Positions 1-11,129 of a stretch of 64,000 bases of DNA are shown piece by piece; the first letter of the stretch is position 1, and every line of letters starts with the position of its first letter. The stretch is taken from NCBI GenBank assembly GCA_951799405.1, contig OX637361.1:9398170-9462169 (forward strand), in the 5' to 3' direction. Under the pieces are notes generated by a model that saw only the letters and a program-made list of their open reading frames with translations, did not search any database and had not been told where the DNA came from. A program made the translations under genes and the position numbers. The stretch is from Agapetus fuscipes (lineage: Eukaryota > Arthropoda > Insecta > Trichoptera > Glossosomatidae).

Positions 1-225
1 AAAACGTCGAGTAGATTAATTGTTAGTAAAGCTTTTAATTGAATTAATAACCCTACATGTGCTAGAAGAGATCGATTAACATAACTATCTCACACATTAA
101 ATCTTATTGATTCTGTCTTCTAAGTAAGAGGTAACATTAGTTTTTCGTTACCGTTATTTAAAGAATGTTGGTTAGATAAAGTCGGTTGAACTTCAAAAAA
201 AAAATGTTTCTTCTTTATCTTAGTC

Positions 226-400
226 GGATATTCTCGTCCACTGGCGAACACTGGCCTCCCCCATATCTCTATCCTAAGCCTTCAAAGCATTCTTCTGCAT
301 CCTGTCAAAAGCAATCCTTTTTATGTCTTCTGACCGTTGTGTAAGAGGCCCACCTCTTCTTCGTTCATCCTAACAAGACCTCCACTTCACAGTATCGCAA
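226..400 (-). pseudogene. LINE (RTE-like) C-terminal relic
   Basis: Read on the minus strand, the tract gives a frameshift-bearing peptide ending in DMGEASVRQWTRISD. This resembles the EAYVQQW-type C-terminus of RTE-class LINE polymerases, with KRIAFDRMQKNALKA upstream in the same frame. It is a short 3' remnant with no catalytic motif. Confidence 0.55.
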
Positions 401-560
401 AACGAAGCCAACACAATACACATCACAACACTACGCAGCTAACAGCGTTGTTACAAAGGATCAGGACATCACCAACACCTCTGCTGCTCTACAACAAGTG
501 TCATAAACCCCTAGATTATCTAAAATCCAGGGAGACCCCGCACGGGATTCCTCAATAAAA
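380..560 (+). mobile_element. SINE-Q 3' module without the tRNA head
   Basis: The text from CACCAACACCTCTGC through ACAACAAGTGTCAT to the A-rich end near 555 matches the 3' module of the SINE-Q copies at 3591 and 46386. The preceding ~80 bases instead match the tract before the module at 46068. The module therefore occurs with a different upstream partner, possibly a LINE 3' end. Confidence 0.5.
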
Positions 561-639
561 ATCGCAAGTACATATGCTAGATGTGCACTTACATAAAAAA
601 AAGAACTCAAATGAACTGCATAGATTTTTGCGCATAAAC

Positions 640-826
640 CTTTCGTGTAAGTTCGCGCTTACATATGCCGCATGTGCCCTTACAATATCATAAAAAAAAC
701 ACAATCTCAAATGAACATAAGACCTGCAACTCTTGTCGACCTTCCATGAAAAACGGGTAACATTGGCACTGTGAACCTTTTTTTTCAGTATGGGCGGTCA
801 CCTTCATACCAACCTATAAGTCACTT
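640..826 (-). repeat. Family A dispersed repeat, partial
   Basis: Minus-strand copy of the ~240-bp family A. It retains TTCGCGCTTACA, the ATGCCGCATGT palindrome, CTCAAATGAACATAAG and the end CATACCAACCTATAAGTCA. The CCCTGTTTCAGGG hairpin is eroded. The distal end is replaced by diverged sequence. Confidence 0.8.
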
Positions 827-1268
827 TTAAAAAACTTAACCTCAAATAACGTTTTTCCAACTTTTCCTAAATCAGGGTTGGAACTGGCAAAAGTGAATTA
901 ATTCTTATGTACATTATAGCTGATCAACCTGTGCTTCTCTTTTGAGAAAAGTTCCAGGATATTATTGAAACGCATCCTATTTGTCTGTACATTCCCAAGG
1001 ACCGCAGTTACGCAGACAGACCTTCTCGATTTTCTGACGCGATTAGCCTGGCTCATCAGAAAACCCGCGTTTTTTTTTGCATCCTCGCAGATTACATTGA
1101 GTGATGGGCTTGAGGCTTGCAAACTTCAAGGTCGTGCCAATAAATAATAAGATGGGTGACTCACGGAACCTTTAGCTGACCGGTGCAAGCTAAAAGCTTT
1201 GCGTAGCTGCTATCAGAATTCTTCTTCTTTCTATATTCTACGTTGCAAAGGCGAATTAACGTTAAATT
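827..1268. other. No feature seen
   Basis: Low-GC sequence between two family A copies. The short open frames on both strands lack any recognisable motif or splice context. Confidence 0.5.
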
Positions 1269-1458
1269 TATACCCATAAGCTGACACATGCAAAATCGCA
1301 CTTACATATTCTGAGATTTGTTTGTGCACGTTAAAGAAAAAAATCTCAAATGAACATAAGCCCTTAAACTCTGGCGAACCTTCCTTGAAACAGGGGGACA
1401 TTGACAAAGTGAACTATACTTTACAGTATGGGTGGTCAGCCACACACCAACCTTTAAG
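1269..1458 (-). repeat. Family A dispersed repeat, diverged
   Basis: Diverged minus-strand copy. CTCAAATGAACATAAGCCC, CCTTGAAACAGGGGGACATTG and TACAGTATGGGTGGTCAGCC are recognisable. The tail region towards 1269 is strongly altered. Confidence 0.7.
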
Positions 1459-3590
1459 TTAAGTAACACAAATTATAAATTTCATTTTACAAGTAGGTAT
1501 ATATAAAACAACAATCCTTTTAAAAAAATAATATCTCTAAATTAGTGTTTTTCAATTTGTGAAGCGCCGTCAAAAGGAAAAAGGTTTTGTTAAAATAAAA
1601 GTCCAATGGTAATGCTTTTTTTAAATGTTAATAATCAAGCCGTTTTCTAATTGTAGTGTATTTCTCTTTTTTATATAAAGTCCGCCATTGAAGAGAACGT
1701 CAGTTTACCTGCGTCTGAAGTGACAAATGGCAATTCATTATTTAATAAAAAAAAAACTTATTTTTAATGCATAAAAAATACATTTTGTTAAGTAAGTCAC
1801 CATTTTTCTTTAAATTAACTACGAGTATAAATAAACATTGCTACAATTAAAATCAGACTTAAAATAATTTCTAACCTTGTGACGCAACAGGACACGAAAT
1901 TCTCCAACCGATTTTATGATCTGTCAAAAATTATCAAAACTAGTTTTGAAAAAAAAACGATCACAATACATCATACATGTACGTTCAAATGACGCACGTT
2001 CTTTGTACATATATACCGGCTTGTGTCTTTTTATAATTGTTTCCTTGTTCTTCAATAATTGATGAAGTATTTGTTTTTTTTCTAAGTACTCACTTCCTAT
2101 AGTTAACAAATGACCATATTGCTTTATTGTTTAAATAATGTTGCAACTTAATCTTTTTTTATGTTTAGAAAAAAATGTGTAAGCTTAAAACAACTTTATC
2201 TTGTTGTAGTGGGAAGAGTTTAAACAATAGATATTTTATGTATTAAAATGACTTTTTTTTTTGCTCGTATCAAATTAATCAAATTGAACAATCTGGTAAT
2301 AAATAAATCACTTTTGTGTTCTTTCGGGTTTGACCATGTTCTATTTGCAGCTCCCACATTTGCCGACGTTTCGCTTTCACGAGCAGAAAGCATCTTCAAG
2401 GCAAGTGAAAGTGAAAGCTTTAAACTGAACAATCTTATGTTTGACCAGTCCGTAGTCTTGTAGTTAACACCTCGGACTGATCAGAAAGTAACAGGACGTG
2501 TTGGTAGAAAAACAATAAAAAAAGAAAAAAATACTGAAATATATACATGATTTTGGATAAATGAGGCAGGAATGTAGATTTCTGTAAAAATGAAAAATTT
2601 TCATGAAAATTTCTGTGTTTTCACTATTAAGCTCATTTTCGGCAAAATCCTAGATCACTGCCTTCGATTCTATTCGTAACTAAGTACGTCGTGTAAGTTT
2701 TTGACTTCTAAATTTCTATGAAAAAATCAATTCATTCCTTTTTTTTTGGAAAATACATATTGACGGTTAAAAAACAGTAGGGGATAAGCGACACTTTCGT
2801 TAAAAATGAGTTATGAATGCTATCCTACTCGAAATTTTCCACTCTTTGTAATGCGCTAACTCCCATAGCTCTAAGATGATTTTTGTGTTGTTTATGCCCA
2901 AGCAAGCAACTGCGTTTTCGAAGTATGGTTTTGGTGTAACCGACAAGAGTTTGGCCTTTTTTGTCCTAAAGGCGCTTGTGACATAAAAAAATCGTAAAAC
3001 CACATTAATAAGAATGCCAATAAATGCCTTTATTTTTTTAATCTTAGAGCTGTTTTGATTTTAACGATATGATAAAAAAATATATAAAGTTATGCCATTT
3101 TTCTGCAATCTTAAACTTTAAACCACTCTCCTGAACAATTTAGTTTAAGTCTCTTATGTCCCACTGCCTTTTAACCGTCGATATATTTGTATATGACGTA
3201 ATTTCATTGATATTAAAGCTACTGAAAAAAAGATATTCATTCTAGGTTTTTTAGGAGTGCAACAAAAAACATACGAGTACGAATTATTTGGAACTAGAAA
3301 AACCGAATGTTTCTCAATTATTAAAAAAAACTTGCAACTTCCGTAGTATGCGAGAACAATTAGATTCGGTTGCCTGTTTGACCTATCGTTGAAATAATCT
3401 TCGCTATCTACGTGCCTCGGTGAATCATTTTTATACAAACGCTTCCATTCACGAACGATTCTATGTATTTATTTGCTTACGAATATTTTTAAAAATATTT
3501 TTCGACCGATGAAGTGGAACTTATTGTTATTCCTCCTATTGGTATTCCTCTTCACAAATCTATTTAAAAAAAACGAAGATTGGATTTATC
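1459..3590. other. AT-rich tract, no gene found
   Basis: About 2.1 kb of AT-rich sequence with homopolymer runs and small unremarkable frames on both strands (for example 3154-3438 minus). I see no conserved motif, splice pair or repeat family here. Confidence 0.5.
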
Positions 3591-3898
3591 GAACGGTCCG
3601 TAGTCCAGTGGCAACACTTCGAACTCGTAAATGGAAGGTTGTGGGTTCGATCCCGGTGGAGGTCAAAAATAGGTAGGTACCATTTATTTTTTCACATACG
3701 CTCTTCGCTCGGTTCAAAAATTGATAAAATCTTTACCAGACTTACAGTAACTAGGTCTTGCTTGATTATTGGCGCTTTGTGGCGACGACCAAGCTCGTAA
3801 ACAACATCTCTGCGGCACTACAACAAGTGTCATCGACCCCTAGAGTCTCTGAAATATAGGGAGTCTCCCGCACAGGATTTCTTAAAAAAAAAAAAACA
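3591..3898 (+). mobile_element. SINE-Q, near full length
   Basis: The head GGTCCGTAGTCCAGTGGCAAC is followed by the B-box GGGTTCGATCCC and resembles a degenerate tRNA-Gln. Next comes the common core (CTCTTCGCTCGGTT, GTCTTGCTTGATTATTGGCG, CGACGACCAAGCTCG). The 3' module CTCTGCGGCACTACAACAAG ends in an A tract at ~3885-3898. Order and tail fit a pol III-derived, LINE-mobilised SINE. Confidence 0.85.
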
Positions 3899-3944
3899 AA
3901 AACCGGCCAGGAGTTGAGGTTTATTTTTGCGCCCTTTTCAATGT

Positions 3945-4285
3945 AAATGCAACTAAAAACGCAACTAAGCTACATATATAGTGTAACTTCTTGCCGCGTT
4001 ATCCCCGAAGGGGTCGCATATGGCGATTTGAACTTATTTATTTTTACAGGTAAGGGGGCCGGCCTTACGCCAACCACTTCAGTTGAAGTGGGGGTTTCCC
4101 AGCTCCCGAAAGAGCTGGTACTTATTTCTTGTGAAGACTGAGTAAACCTTGCCGGTATTTTATTTTGGGGTTTGAAATAAACACCGAAACGGGTAATCAT
4201 TTCTGACACCCTCGATGGGGATCGAACCCTTGCTCTCAGTATAGAATGCAAGCATTCTACCAACTGAGCTATCGACCGGACTTCT
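3945..4285 (-). mobile_element. SINE-B
   Basis: Minus-strand element. The tRNA-like head with A-box (AGCTCAGTTGGTAGAATG) and B-box (GGTTCGATCCC) lies at 4210-4280. The body contains consecutive hairpins: CCAGCTC..GAGCTGG, CCACTTCAGTTGAAGTGG and CCCCGAAGGGG. The 3' end is ACTATATATGTAGCTTAGTTGCG. Confidence 0.85.
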
Positions 4286-4352
4286 TACAAGCTTGGTCGT
4301 CGCTGCAAAGCGCCAATTCTCAAGCAAGACCCATCAATCGAGTGCCAAAAAT
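4286..4352 (-). mobile_element. SINE-Q core fragment fused to SINE-B
   Basis: On the minus strand the last part of the SINE-Q core (TTGCTTGAG..TTGGCGCTTTGCAGCGACGACCAAGCTTGT) directly precedes the SINE-B head. The junction is the same as in the complete composites at 6030 and 11130, so this is a 5'-truncated composite SINE. Confidence 0.75.
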
Positions 4353-4985
4353 CTATTTAAAAAAAAAAAGAAAAAAAAAAACGAAGATCGAATTTATATC
4401 GTAAATCGAGACAGTTGTAAAACTCGCACTTGTCGGTCCTGCTGCAAAGCCTTCCATGTCGTATTGCGTCAGCGTGTCTGTGTTGAACCCAAATGCCAGC
4501 GGTGTAGTATCGGCATATCTCATGGCTGGCGGTTCCCCATCAATCAAGCATTACGTGAAGATTAAACGTATTGCACGCGCCGCAGCCATTATCTTCGTCG
4601 TGGTTGAAATTGCGTACGTTTGAGTTATCTCCTTCGAGAAATCTGTAGGTATTTGTGGGTTGGAATCACTTTTTGGTGGTTTACTCCTTCCTATCTTGGG
4701 CAACTATTTGTACTTTACGCAATACAACTTTAATTATCTATGTATTGTTACGAACTTATGACCGATTGCGTGGCTTGCTTATGTGTAGTGTCCGCCTCTA
4801 GTATAGTCTACTGTGAGTTTAAATGTATGCATGCGCCCAGGCACGTAGTTGTTGGTAACTAGAATACCTAATATGGAACAATGTAGAAGTGTGAAGAAGG
4901 GTCAGGAATATGCGATAGGCGTCCGTTTAGACACCATATATTTGGAACGCAATTGTGTGAGAGAAGAGTGTCTATTGAAACCTAT
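4353..4985. other. No assigned feature; possible coding relic at 4380-4620
   Basis: A poly-A-like A-rich run (4358-4383) is followed by a locally more GC-rich tract. On the minus strand it gives a short open frame (4353-4547) containing ADTTPLAFGFNTDTLTQYDM. I cannot match it to a family. The remainder to 4985 shows nothing. Confidence 0.3.
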
Positions 4986-4989
4986 AATT

Positions 4990-5073
4990 ATACCTGACAC
5001 CCATGGTCCCGTACAACTTTAGCTCTCTGGTATGAAATGCGAGCATTCTACCAACTGAGCTATCGACCGGACT
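4990..5073 (-). mobile_element. SINE-B head fragment
   Basis: Only the tRNA-like head and the first body bases remain (minus): GTCCGGTCGATAGCTCAGTT to the region matching GGGTGTCAGAAATG. It is 3'-truncated relative to other copies. Confidence 0.65.
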
Positions 5074-5419
5074 ATCCTTTATTTTAATCCTCTAAAATGA
5101 ATATTGTATGTTGTTTAGGTAAGACCATTTCGCACGTTTAATAATAAAGAGCAATAACTAAAAAAACATGAATGTTGAGAAATCATGTTTGAAGTTCAGA
5201 CAACCAGTACAACTTGTATGGGATGAAAAAGGCGGCTGATGTTTTATCTCGGTCATATTCGTCCAAATTGAACGGCTGTCGCATTCTACCTATTCTTCTC
5301 GCATTGTTCTTGCGTTTTATTACAAAATCTCGATTTCCCCAATTTTCGAGTTATTTATCTTTATTATTAAACGTGTGATTTCTGTGATGCAAAGTAAGAA
5401 TATAAATGCTCATTATAAT

Positions 5420-5600
5420 CTTCTTCTTCTTTCTCCTCAGTCCGCTCTTGGGCGTAGGCCTCCTCCAATCTTTTCTATGCCTTTCAATCGATTTATGCAT
5501 TTAGTTAACTACCTGATGGGCCCGTCGGGACTATTTTATTTCATCCTTACACTGGGTCACATCACCTTAGACCGCTCGACCATATCTTCGACAATTTCAA
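5420..5600 (-). pseudogene. LINE 3' relic with (GAA)n-type end (repeat D)
   Basis: Shares TAGGCCTCCTCCAATC..TGCCTTTCAATC and TATTTTATTTCATCC with the tracts at 41665 and 54545. On the minus strand it encodes LEEAYAQER before a purine-rich GAAGAAGAAG run, like the C-terminus and tail of a LINE. Confidence 0.5.
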
Positions 5601-5608
5601 CTTTATAA

Positions 5609-6028
5609 CAAATCTGATAACAGGATCAGTGCGTTGTAAAAAATATATATATTCATATTTTTAGATCACATTTTATTAACACATAGATACCAGATTAGAT
5701 CCGCCATTTATTTAAAATTCACGATGATAAAAATACATTATTATTCACTGATTAAGCGATGAATTAAAAACAATCCTGATTAGGTACTCATTCTACAACG
5801 GATCAGCTCATAATCTATCTGCATTATAAATATTCTTCAGATGACATTTCCATACATTCAAACGTAATCTCCATACTAGCTTTTACTCCGATAAAAACCT
5901 TTGCATTCAATCATACAAGTCTGACTTGCACCCGCATTCACAAGCGATGCCATGAGAACTCACAGTGCTATGCGTTAATTCAAATAATTATTTACCTTTG
6001 AAATTATTTGTTCTTGTTAATTCTAAAA
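5609..6028. other. AT-rich spacer, no feature
   Basis: AT-rich spacer between the LINE relic and the composite SINE. No repeat or coding signal recognised. Confidence 0.5.
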
Positions 6029-6029
6029 A

Positions 6030-6540
6030 AAAAAAAACCCAACTAAGCTACACATATAGTGTAACTTCTTGCCTGCGTTATCCCCGAAGGGGTCGCATGT
6101 CGCGCTTCGGGACCTATTTATTTTTACAGGTATGGGGACCGGCCTCACACCAACCACTTTCAGTTGAAGTGGGGGTTTCCCAGCTCCCGGGGGGGCTGGT
6201 TCTCATTTCATGTGAAGCCTGAGTAAACCTTTGAGATCGAACCCTTGCTCTCGGAACCCTTGCTCATGGAATGCAAGCATTCTACCAATTGAGCTATCGA
6301 CCTTTTTACGAGTTTGATCGTCGTCGCTACAAAGCGCCAATTCTCAAGCAAGACCCAGTTGCTGTAAGGCTGGATGGAACTTCGGTGACCGGTCATTGGT
6401 AAAGGTTTTATGAATTTTTCAACCCTGCGAAGAGCAAATTTGAAAATATAAATGGTATATTTTTTGTGCTCCGCCGGGAATCGAACCCACAACCTTCCCA
6501 TTCAGAGTCCGCAGTGTTACCACTGAGCTACGGACCGGTC
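6030..6540 (-). mobile_element. Composite SINE: SINE-Q head and core joined to SINE-B
   Basis: Minus strand, 5' to 3': tRNA-Gln-like head at 6540-6470 (GGTCCGTAGCTCAGTGGTAA; GGGTTCGATTCCC), SINE-Q core to ~6304, then the SINE-B head (~6303-6235) and hairpin body ending near 6030. The element at 11130-11640 is a near-identical second copy with the same junction, so this is a propagating dimeric SINE rather than a chance neighbour pair. Confidence 0.85.
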
Positions 6541-6864
6541 ATTCTAACCTTCCAAAATACGTTTTTATGTGTAAAAAACTTTTTTTACATACAATCTATA
6601 AAGGGCTTTAGACATCAACATGTATAAATAAATAAATCTATGTGTAATCTAACTTGCATAAATTTAGTAAGATTCAGAGTTCATATTAAGTGTACGCCTA
6701 CTGATTATGAATCTTAACTGTTAAAACATCTTGGGAACTTGTGTGTTAGATTATAGAGTAATCAAGCTAAGTCATCATTATACAGCGCCAACTCAAGAAA
6801 AACCTCTTTTTAATCTAAGCATAAAAAACCTTTGTGATTGCTCTTTGATTATAGTAGGTACATT

Positions 6865-6937
6865 TGTTTTTTGCTACGCTTGAGAATCGAACCTTCCAAT
6901 TACAAGTCTGAAGCGTTAGGCACTAGACTGCGAATTT
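6865..6937 (-). mobile_element. Third tRNA-like SINE head, degenerate
   Basis: The minus strand reads GCAGTCTAGTGCCTAACGC, then a loop with CTTGTAAT, then GGTTCGATTCTC. The spacing of A- and B-box resembles a tRNA-derived SINE head different from SINE-Q and SINE-B. No body or tail was recognised. Confidence 0.4.
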
Positions 6938-6940
6938 CAT

Positions 6941-7430
6941 TGTTATTCATTGACTTATAGATTGGTATGAGGCTGACCACCCATGCTGTAAAAAAAATGT
7001 TGATTTTGCCAATGCCAATTTGCCAATTTCCAAATATGCTCTTCGCTGGGTTGAAAAAAATCATAAAACCTTTACCAAAGACCGGTCACTAGTCCATCCA
7101 GCCTTACAGCAACTTGGTCTTGCTTGAGTATTGGCGCTTTGTAGCGACGACCAACCTCGTACACCTCTGCGGCATTACAACAAGTGTCATAGACCCCTAG
7201 AGTCTCTTGAATCTAGGGAGTCTCCCACACTGGATTTCTTAAAAAAAAAAATGCCACTCCTGTTTGCAAGAGTTCCAGTGCCTGCGTTCATTCGAGATTT
7301 GGGTTTTTATATTCTTGGTCCCGATGCGGCATGTGTAAGCGTGAACTTATACGTCTCTGCTTATGGGAATGCAGTTAATATGAATCTTAAGTGTAACATA
7401 TTTTTGCAACTTAGATTCTAGATTGGTTGC
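6941..7430 (+). repeat. Family A copy split by a SINE
   Basis: The 5' part (TGACTTATAGATTGGTATG.. to TTTTGCCAATGCCA) lies at 6941-7017. The 3' part resumes at 7250 (ATGCCACTCCTGTTTGCAAG) and runs to CAACTTAGATTCTAGATT at ~7425. The interruption is the SINE-Q fragment described next. Confidence 0.85.
7018..7249 (+). mobile_element. 5'-truncated SINE-Q nested in family A
   Basis: Begins inside the core (GCTCTTCGCTGGGTTG), lacks the tRNA head, carries the standard 3' module and ends in an A run. The 7-bp duplication AATGCCA at 7011-7017 and 7250-7256 flanks it, showing target-primed insertion into the family A copy. Confidence 0.85.
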
Positions 7431-7879
7431 TGAAAATTACAAGAACCAATAAAAACATGAGAATACCTGTGTAGTGTGTACTATTATGAAATCCCTTAGC
7501 ATCGTTTGTGAATGCTGCTCTTAGTATTTGCATGTATCCGGTTTTGAGAATTAATCGCCTTTTGTATGGTGTAGAGCCGTGCAAATTCTAAACCGGACAT
7601 GTAACCAACAGAGACGCTGTAAAATAGTAATTATTTAGCAACACCACTCTAGGAATATCTTAAGCTGTGCAACCGGATATTTTGAATGTTTTGGCATTCA
7701 ATTTTAAGGTTAGTTTGCTGATTCATTCATCTGAATATTATTTTCTACTCAAATAAACCTTTTTCGAGTTCAAGGTCATTTTGCCTTTTTATCTTCTACC
7801 GGACCTTATTGAGTCACGGAAAAATCGATTGTTGTTTTCCATTGTAGTCATCATTTAATATCTTCTATTCTCCAATAGA

Positions 7880-8092
7880 AATGGAAACACAAAATGGATT
7901 TATGAAATCTTTTGTTTGGAGCATTTTGTTGAATAGATGCGAAACCTGGACTATCCAGAAGTTTGAAAAAGAATGCCTGGAGGCATTGGAGATCTGGATT
8001 TGGAGAAAATTTTCATGAAGACATCATGGGTCGAAAAGAAGTCGCAACGAAGAAGTGTTGAGGAATGTAGAAGAGAGAAGAGAGCTTATAAG
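7880..8092 (+). pseudogene. LINE C-terminal relic
   Basis: Frame-broken plus-strand translation gives CETWTIQKFEKECLEALEIW and, after a shift, EEVLRNVEERRELISHI. This resembles the C(E)TWTL..LE.FEMW.WR / EEVL..V.EKR.LL block of RTE-like LINE polymerases downstream of the RT domain. A SINE-B copy interrupts it at the right. Confidence 0.7.
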
Positions 8093-8335
8093 TCACATTT
8101 TGCTTGCCGCGTTTTCCCCGAAGGTGTCGCATGTGGCGATCGGAACCTATTTATTTTTAAAGGTAAGCCTTATGCCAATCACTTCAGTCGAAGTGGGGTT
8201 TCCCAACCCGGTATTTTATTTTGGTTTTGAAAGAAACCCCGGAAATGGAAATTCTTTCTGGACACCCTCGGTGGGATTCGACCCCGAGCTCTCGCCAAGG
8301 GATGCAAGCACCAACTGAGCTATCGACCGTACTTG
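8093..8335 (-). mobile_element. SINE-B, diverged
   Basis: Minus-strand copy with head (CGATAGCTCAGTTGGTGC), CACCGAGGGTGTCC, the CACTTCAGTCGAAGTG hairpin and the CCCGAAGGTGTCGC hairpin. Several internal deletions. It sits immediately after the LINE relic at 7880-8092. Confidence 0.8.
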
Positions 8336-9089
8336 TATGAATATGTTATGTTAACTAATAATGAAGATTTGCTCTTGTTTTTGGAATTTATAGCTTCTTT
8401 CATTTATTCTTTCAATATTTTCTCATTCCATGTTTTTTTTTCACTAATAATAGAGAAGATAAATTACTAAAGGAGAAACTTTCTTTGCGTAGAGAAGCCA
8501 TAAATTAAAGAAATAAAAGTATTACTTTGCGATCAATAAAAATTCAAGTTGTTTCAGTCTTCACAGTTTCTGTCGGATATAGTAGCTACTTTTTTATTAC
8601 CGTTTTTTATTTTATTTTATCTTGCGGATGTTCTGTATTTCCTATTTTGATGCCCTTATAAAAACTAATACAAAAAATCGTGATGGAGATGTTAAGAATA
8701 ATTGTTTTATTTGATTTTTTACAATCATCCATAATTACATACACAATAGAAATGATTTTATTGATAGATTAGGTAGATTATATTTATTGTGTTTTAAAAT
8801 AAAAAAATATATAAAATCGATTACATTTTTTTGCGTTGTAAAGCAAATTGGTACTAACTGCATACATGTCTGTTAACATTAAAATAACTTCCTATGTATT
8901 TAGGAAATCTTCATTTCCTTTTGCATCATAATTGCTCAATCAATATTTGAGATGTTCCTGAGAAGAAATCATAGTGTTTTAAAATCTTTCTGGTTGATTC
9001 TTCATTACTAAAGGTCATTTAGTTCTTTCCAATATTCTTCTTATTGATGATTCTATCTATTGAGAATTGAATGTATTTAATTGCTTGTA
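8336..9089. other. AT-rich tract, no feature
   Basis: Very AT-rich. No open frame, repeat family or RNA signal recognised. Confidence 0.5.
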
Positions 9090-9346
9090 TTCCTTGACTG
9101 ATAGGTTGGTATGAGGTTGACCCCCCATACTGTAAAAAATGGTTCACTTTGCCAATGTCACCCCTGTTTCAGGGAAGGTCGGCAAGAGTTGCAGGGCTTA
9201 TGTTCATTTGAGATTGGGTTTTTTTTATATTGTAGGTCCACATGCGGCATGTGTGAGCGCGAAATTATGCGTGTCTGCTTTTGGGAATGCATTTAATATG
9301 AATCTCAAATGATACATATCTTTGCAGCTTAGATTTAGATTTAGAG
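9090..9346 (+). repeat. Family A dispersed repeat, full length
   Basis: From TTCCTTGACTGATAGGTTGG to GCAGCTTAGATTTAGATTTA. Contains CCCTGTTTCAGGG and CACATGCGGCATGTG. The tail shows a degenerate (TTAGAT)n run. Confidence 0.9.
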
Positions 9347-9494
9347 ACGAAAAACTCACATGGCATTGTTGAGGTATCTTGTCTTGAATACTCGGACCAC
9401 TTTTAAGTGACTTGTTGTATTTGTATCACCAAGGTGGACTAGGAAGCTAGCTATGACGCGGATATTGTAGATCCTGAATGACGACAGTTCTCAC

Positions 9495-10140
9495 CAGGCC
9501 CGGATTAACCCGTCTGGGGGCCCTGGTGCGGGGTTAAGCTCGGGGGCCCCTATATGCCCCCCTCCCCCTTCCCACCTACTTTTACATAACCTCAAAGATG
9601 CATATTTTTTCCGAAAAAAAAGTATATTGACGTTTTTTCTTTACAATATTTTTTAGCTTTTGGGGGGCCCCTTGGAAGCGTATGCCTCATAAGACTTACA
9701 CCACAAAGATATTTTGTTGTAATGCTTGTAAACTAATTTCTATTAGGTCTGTCATCGGGGACCCCTTTGGTCACAAATGCCCGGCAAGACCTGGGCACAG
9801 ATAAAAATATAAGAGTTTTGTTGGCCCTGTGGGGGCCTCCTCCCAAGTAACCATTTAGGTTTTAAAAAGGTTACAAAATGGTCCCACAACCTTTGTATGG
9901 AAATCGGCACGTAAGTCTTAGTAGTCTCAATAACGTTATATTTACCTTATACTAACCTCGTGAGTGCTAAAAGGGCCCCAGTTTTAGAACCTTGCGAAGA
10001 GCTACACCAAAACCTATAGCTCAAATACAGAACCGCTCTACGAGCTACGGCAGAACCCAAATATAACTTCGGCAACCTTAATTTTACCTCAATATAACCT
10101 AGCAAGACAGCGTTTACGTTCTAAATTAGTCTTGGATGTA
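9495..10140. repeat. Left subterminal region with AACCT motifs
   Basis: The GC-rich end (GGGGGCCC blocks) is followed by sequence holding seven AACCT pentamers on the plus strand (about 9589, 9889, 9954, 9988, 10011, 10074, 10097). Five more lie in the right subterminal region in the same orientation. They may be transposase-binding repeats, which is inference. Confidence 0.5.
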
Positions 10141-10160
10141 ACTCGTATACAACTTACAAC

Positions 10161-10253
10161 TCGGGTTCTCTCGCTCTCGCTCGGGTGAGCGAGAGCGAGA
10201 GGACCCGAGAAACATCTCGCTCTCGCTCGGGTGAGCGAGAACGAGATGTTTCT
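10161..10253. repeat. Two tandem near-perfect hairpins
   Basis: Hairpin 1 (10161-10208) has 22-bp arms with one G-T pair around loop GGGT. Hairpin 2 (10208-10253) has 21-bp arms with one mismatch around the same loop. Both share the stem core CTCGCTCTCGCTC but have different outer stems. Confidence 0.9.
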
Positions 10254-10782
10254 GTGGAAGATTTTTTACACAGCCGTGAATTGAAATACATATTATAATG
10301 GCGCGTGCGCGCCATATTCCGTCTTACCAAGTTTCAAAATGGATAGATAAGTATGAGCTGTTTTCAAACAAAATAATAAATGGCTTTATGAAAGCAGGGG
10401 AAATGTAAAACATACTGCGAATGGCACTTTATCGTGATACTTTAGGATAATAGTTCTGTATACGAGACGGGCCTTTCGTAACTTAAAAAATTTAATATTT
10501 TAATTTTAATTATTTTTTTCAATTAAGGGTTTGGTGGTAAGTTGCATTATAAATAAAACTTATATTCATACAAAAAGGCATGTATTTTAAATCGCATAGC
10601 ATACCTTATTCAAATTTTGCCTTATTGAATTAAAATATTGCTATTGATTAAGATAGTTATTTTTTTTTAACGAAAAAATATGGCTGCCGTAAGAAAATTA
10701 CTAGTAAGCATTAAAATTAACCTTTTTAGAACTATAACAGCTAGAATCTCTTAAAATGTGCCTAAATAAGAGCTAAAGGTTA

Positions 10783-10931
10783 TTGCCAAGAGCTTTTCAA
10801 GACTTATCAGCCGCAAAAGTAGCCGCTAAGAAAAAAATGTTGCTTGCATGTTTTGATGGTGTTAGTGGATGCTTGGATCACGTGTTTACGGAAAGTGTGC
10901 TAACAGCTACAGGCTCCTCTGAAAGTGCAAG
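10783..10931 (+). CDS. Possible coding exon, unknown
   Basis: An open plus-strand stretch reads RAFQDLSAAKVAAKKKMLLA and continues through CFDGVSGCLDHVFTESVLTA to a strong splice donor, GCAA|GTAAGT, at 10932. The frame has no ATG at its start; CCAAG before AGCTTTTC could be an acceptor. Codon use is less AT-rich than the surroundings. No domain recognised. It lies inside the 13.4-kb element and could be a remnant of its gene. Weak support. Confidence 0.3.
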
Positions 10932-11129
10932 TAAGTTTTTATTTTTCAATTCCTTTGAAAGACTTAAGTTTTCAAAAAAAAAAGCTTTGGATTACTTTAT
11001 TTGTCAAGTTTGTCTTTTGAACTTACAGGTATTTTATTTCAAAGTCTTAGAAAAAATACGTTATTGTATTGTTTATTTTTTTTTAATTTAAATCCGTAAA
11101 ACTCAGGTTTAAAGATGAGCCATACTTCT

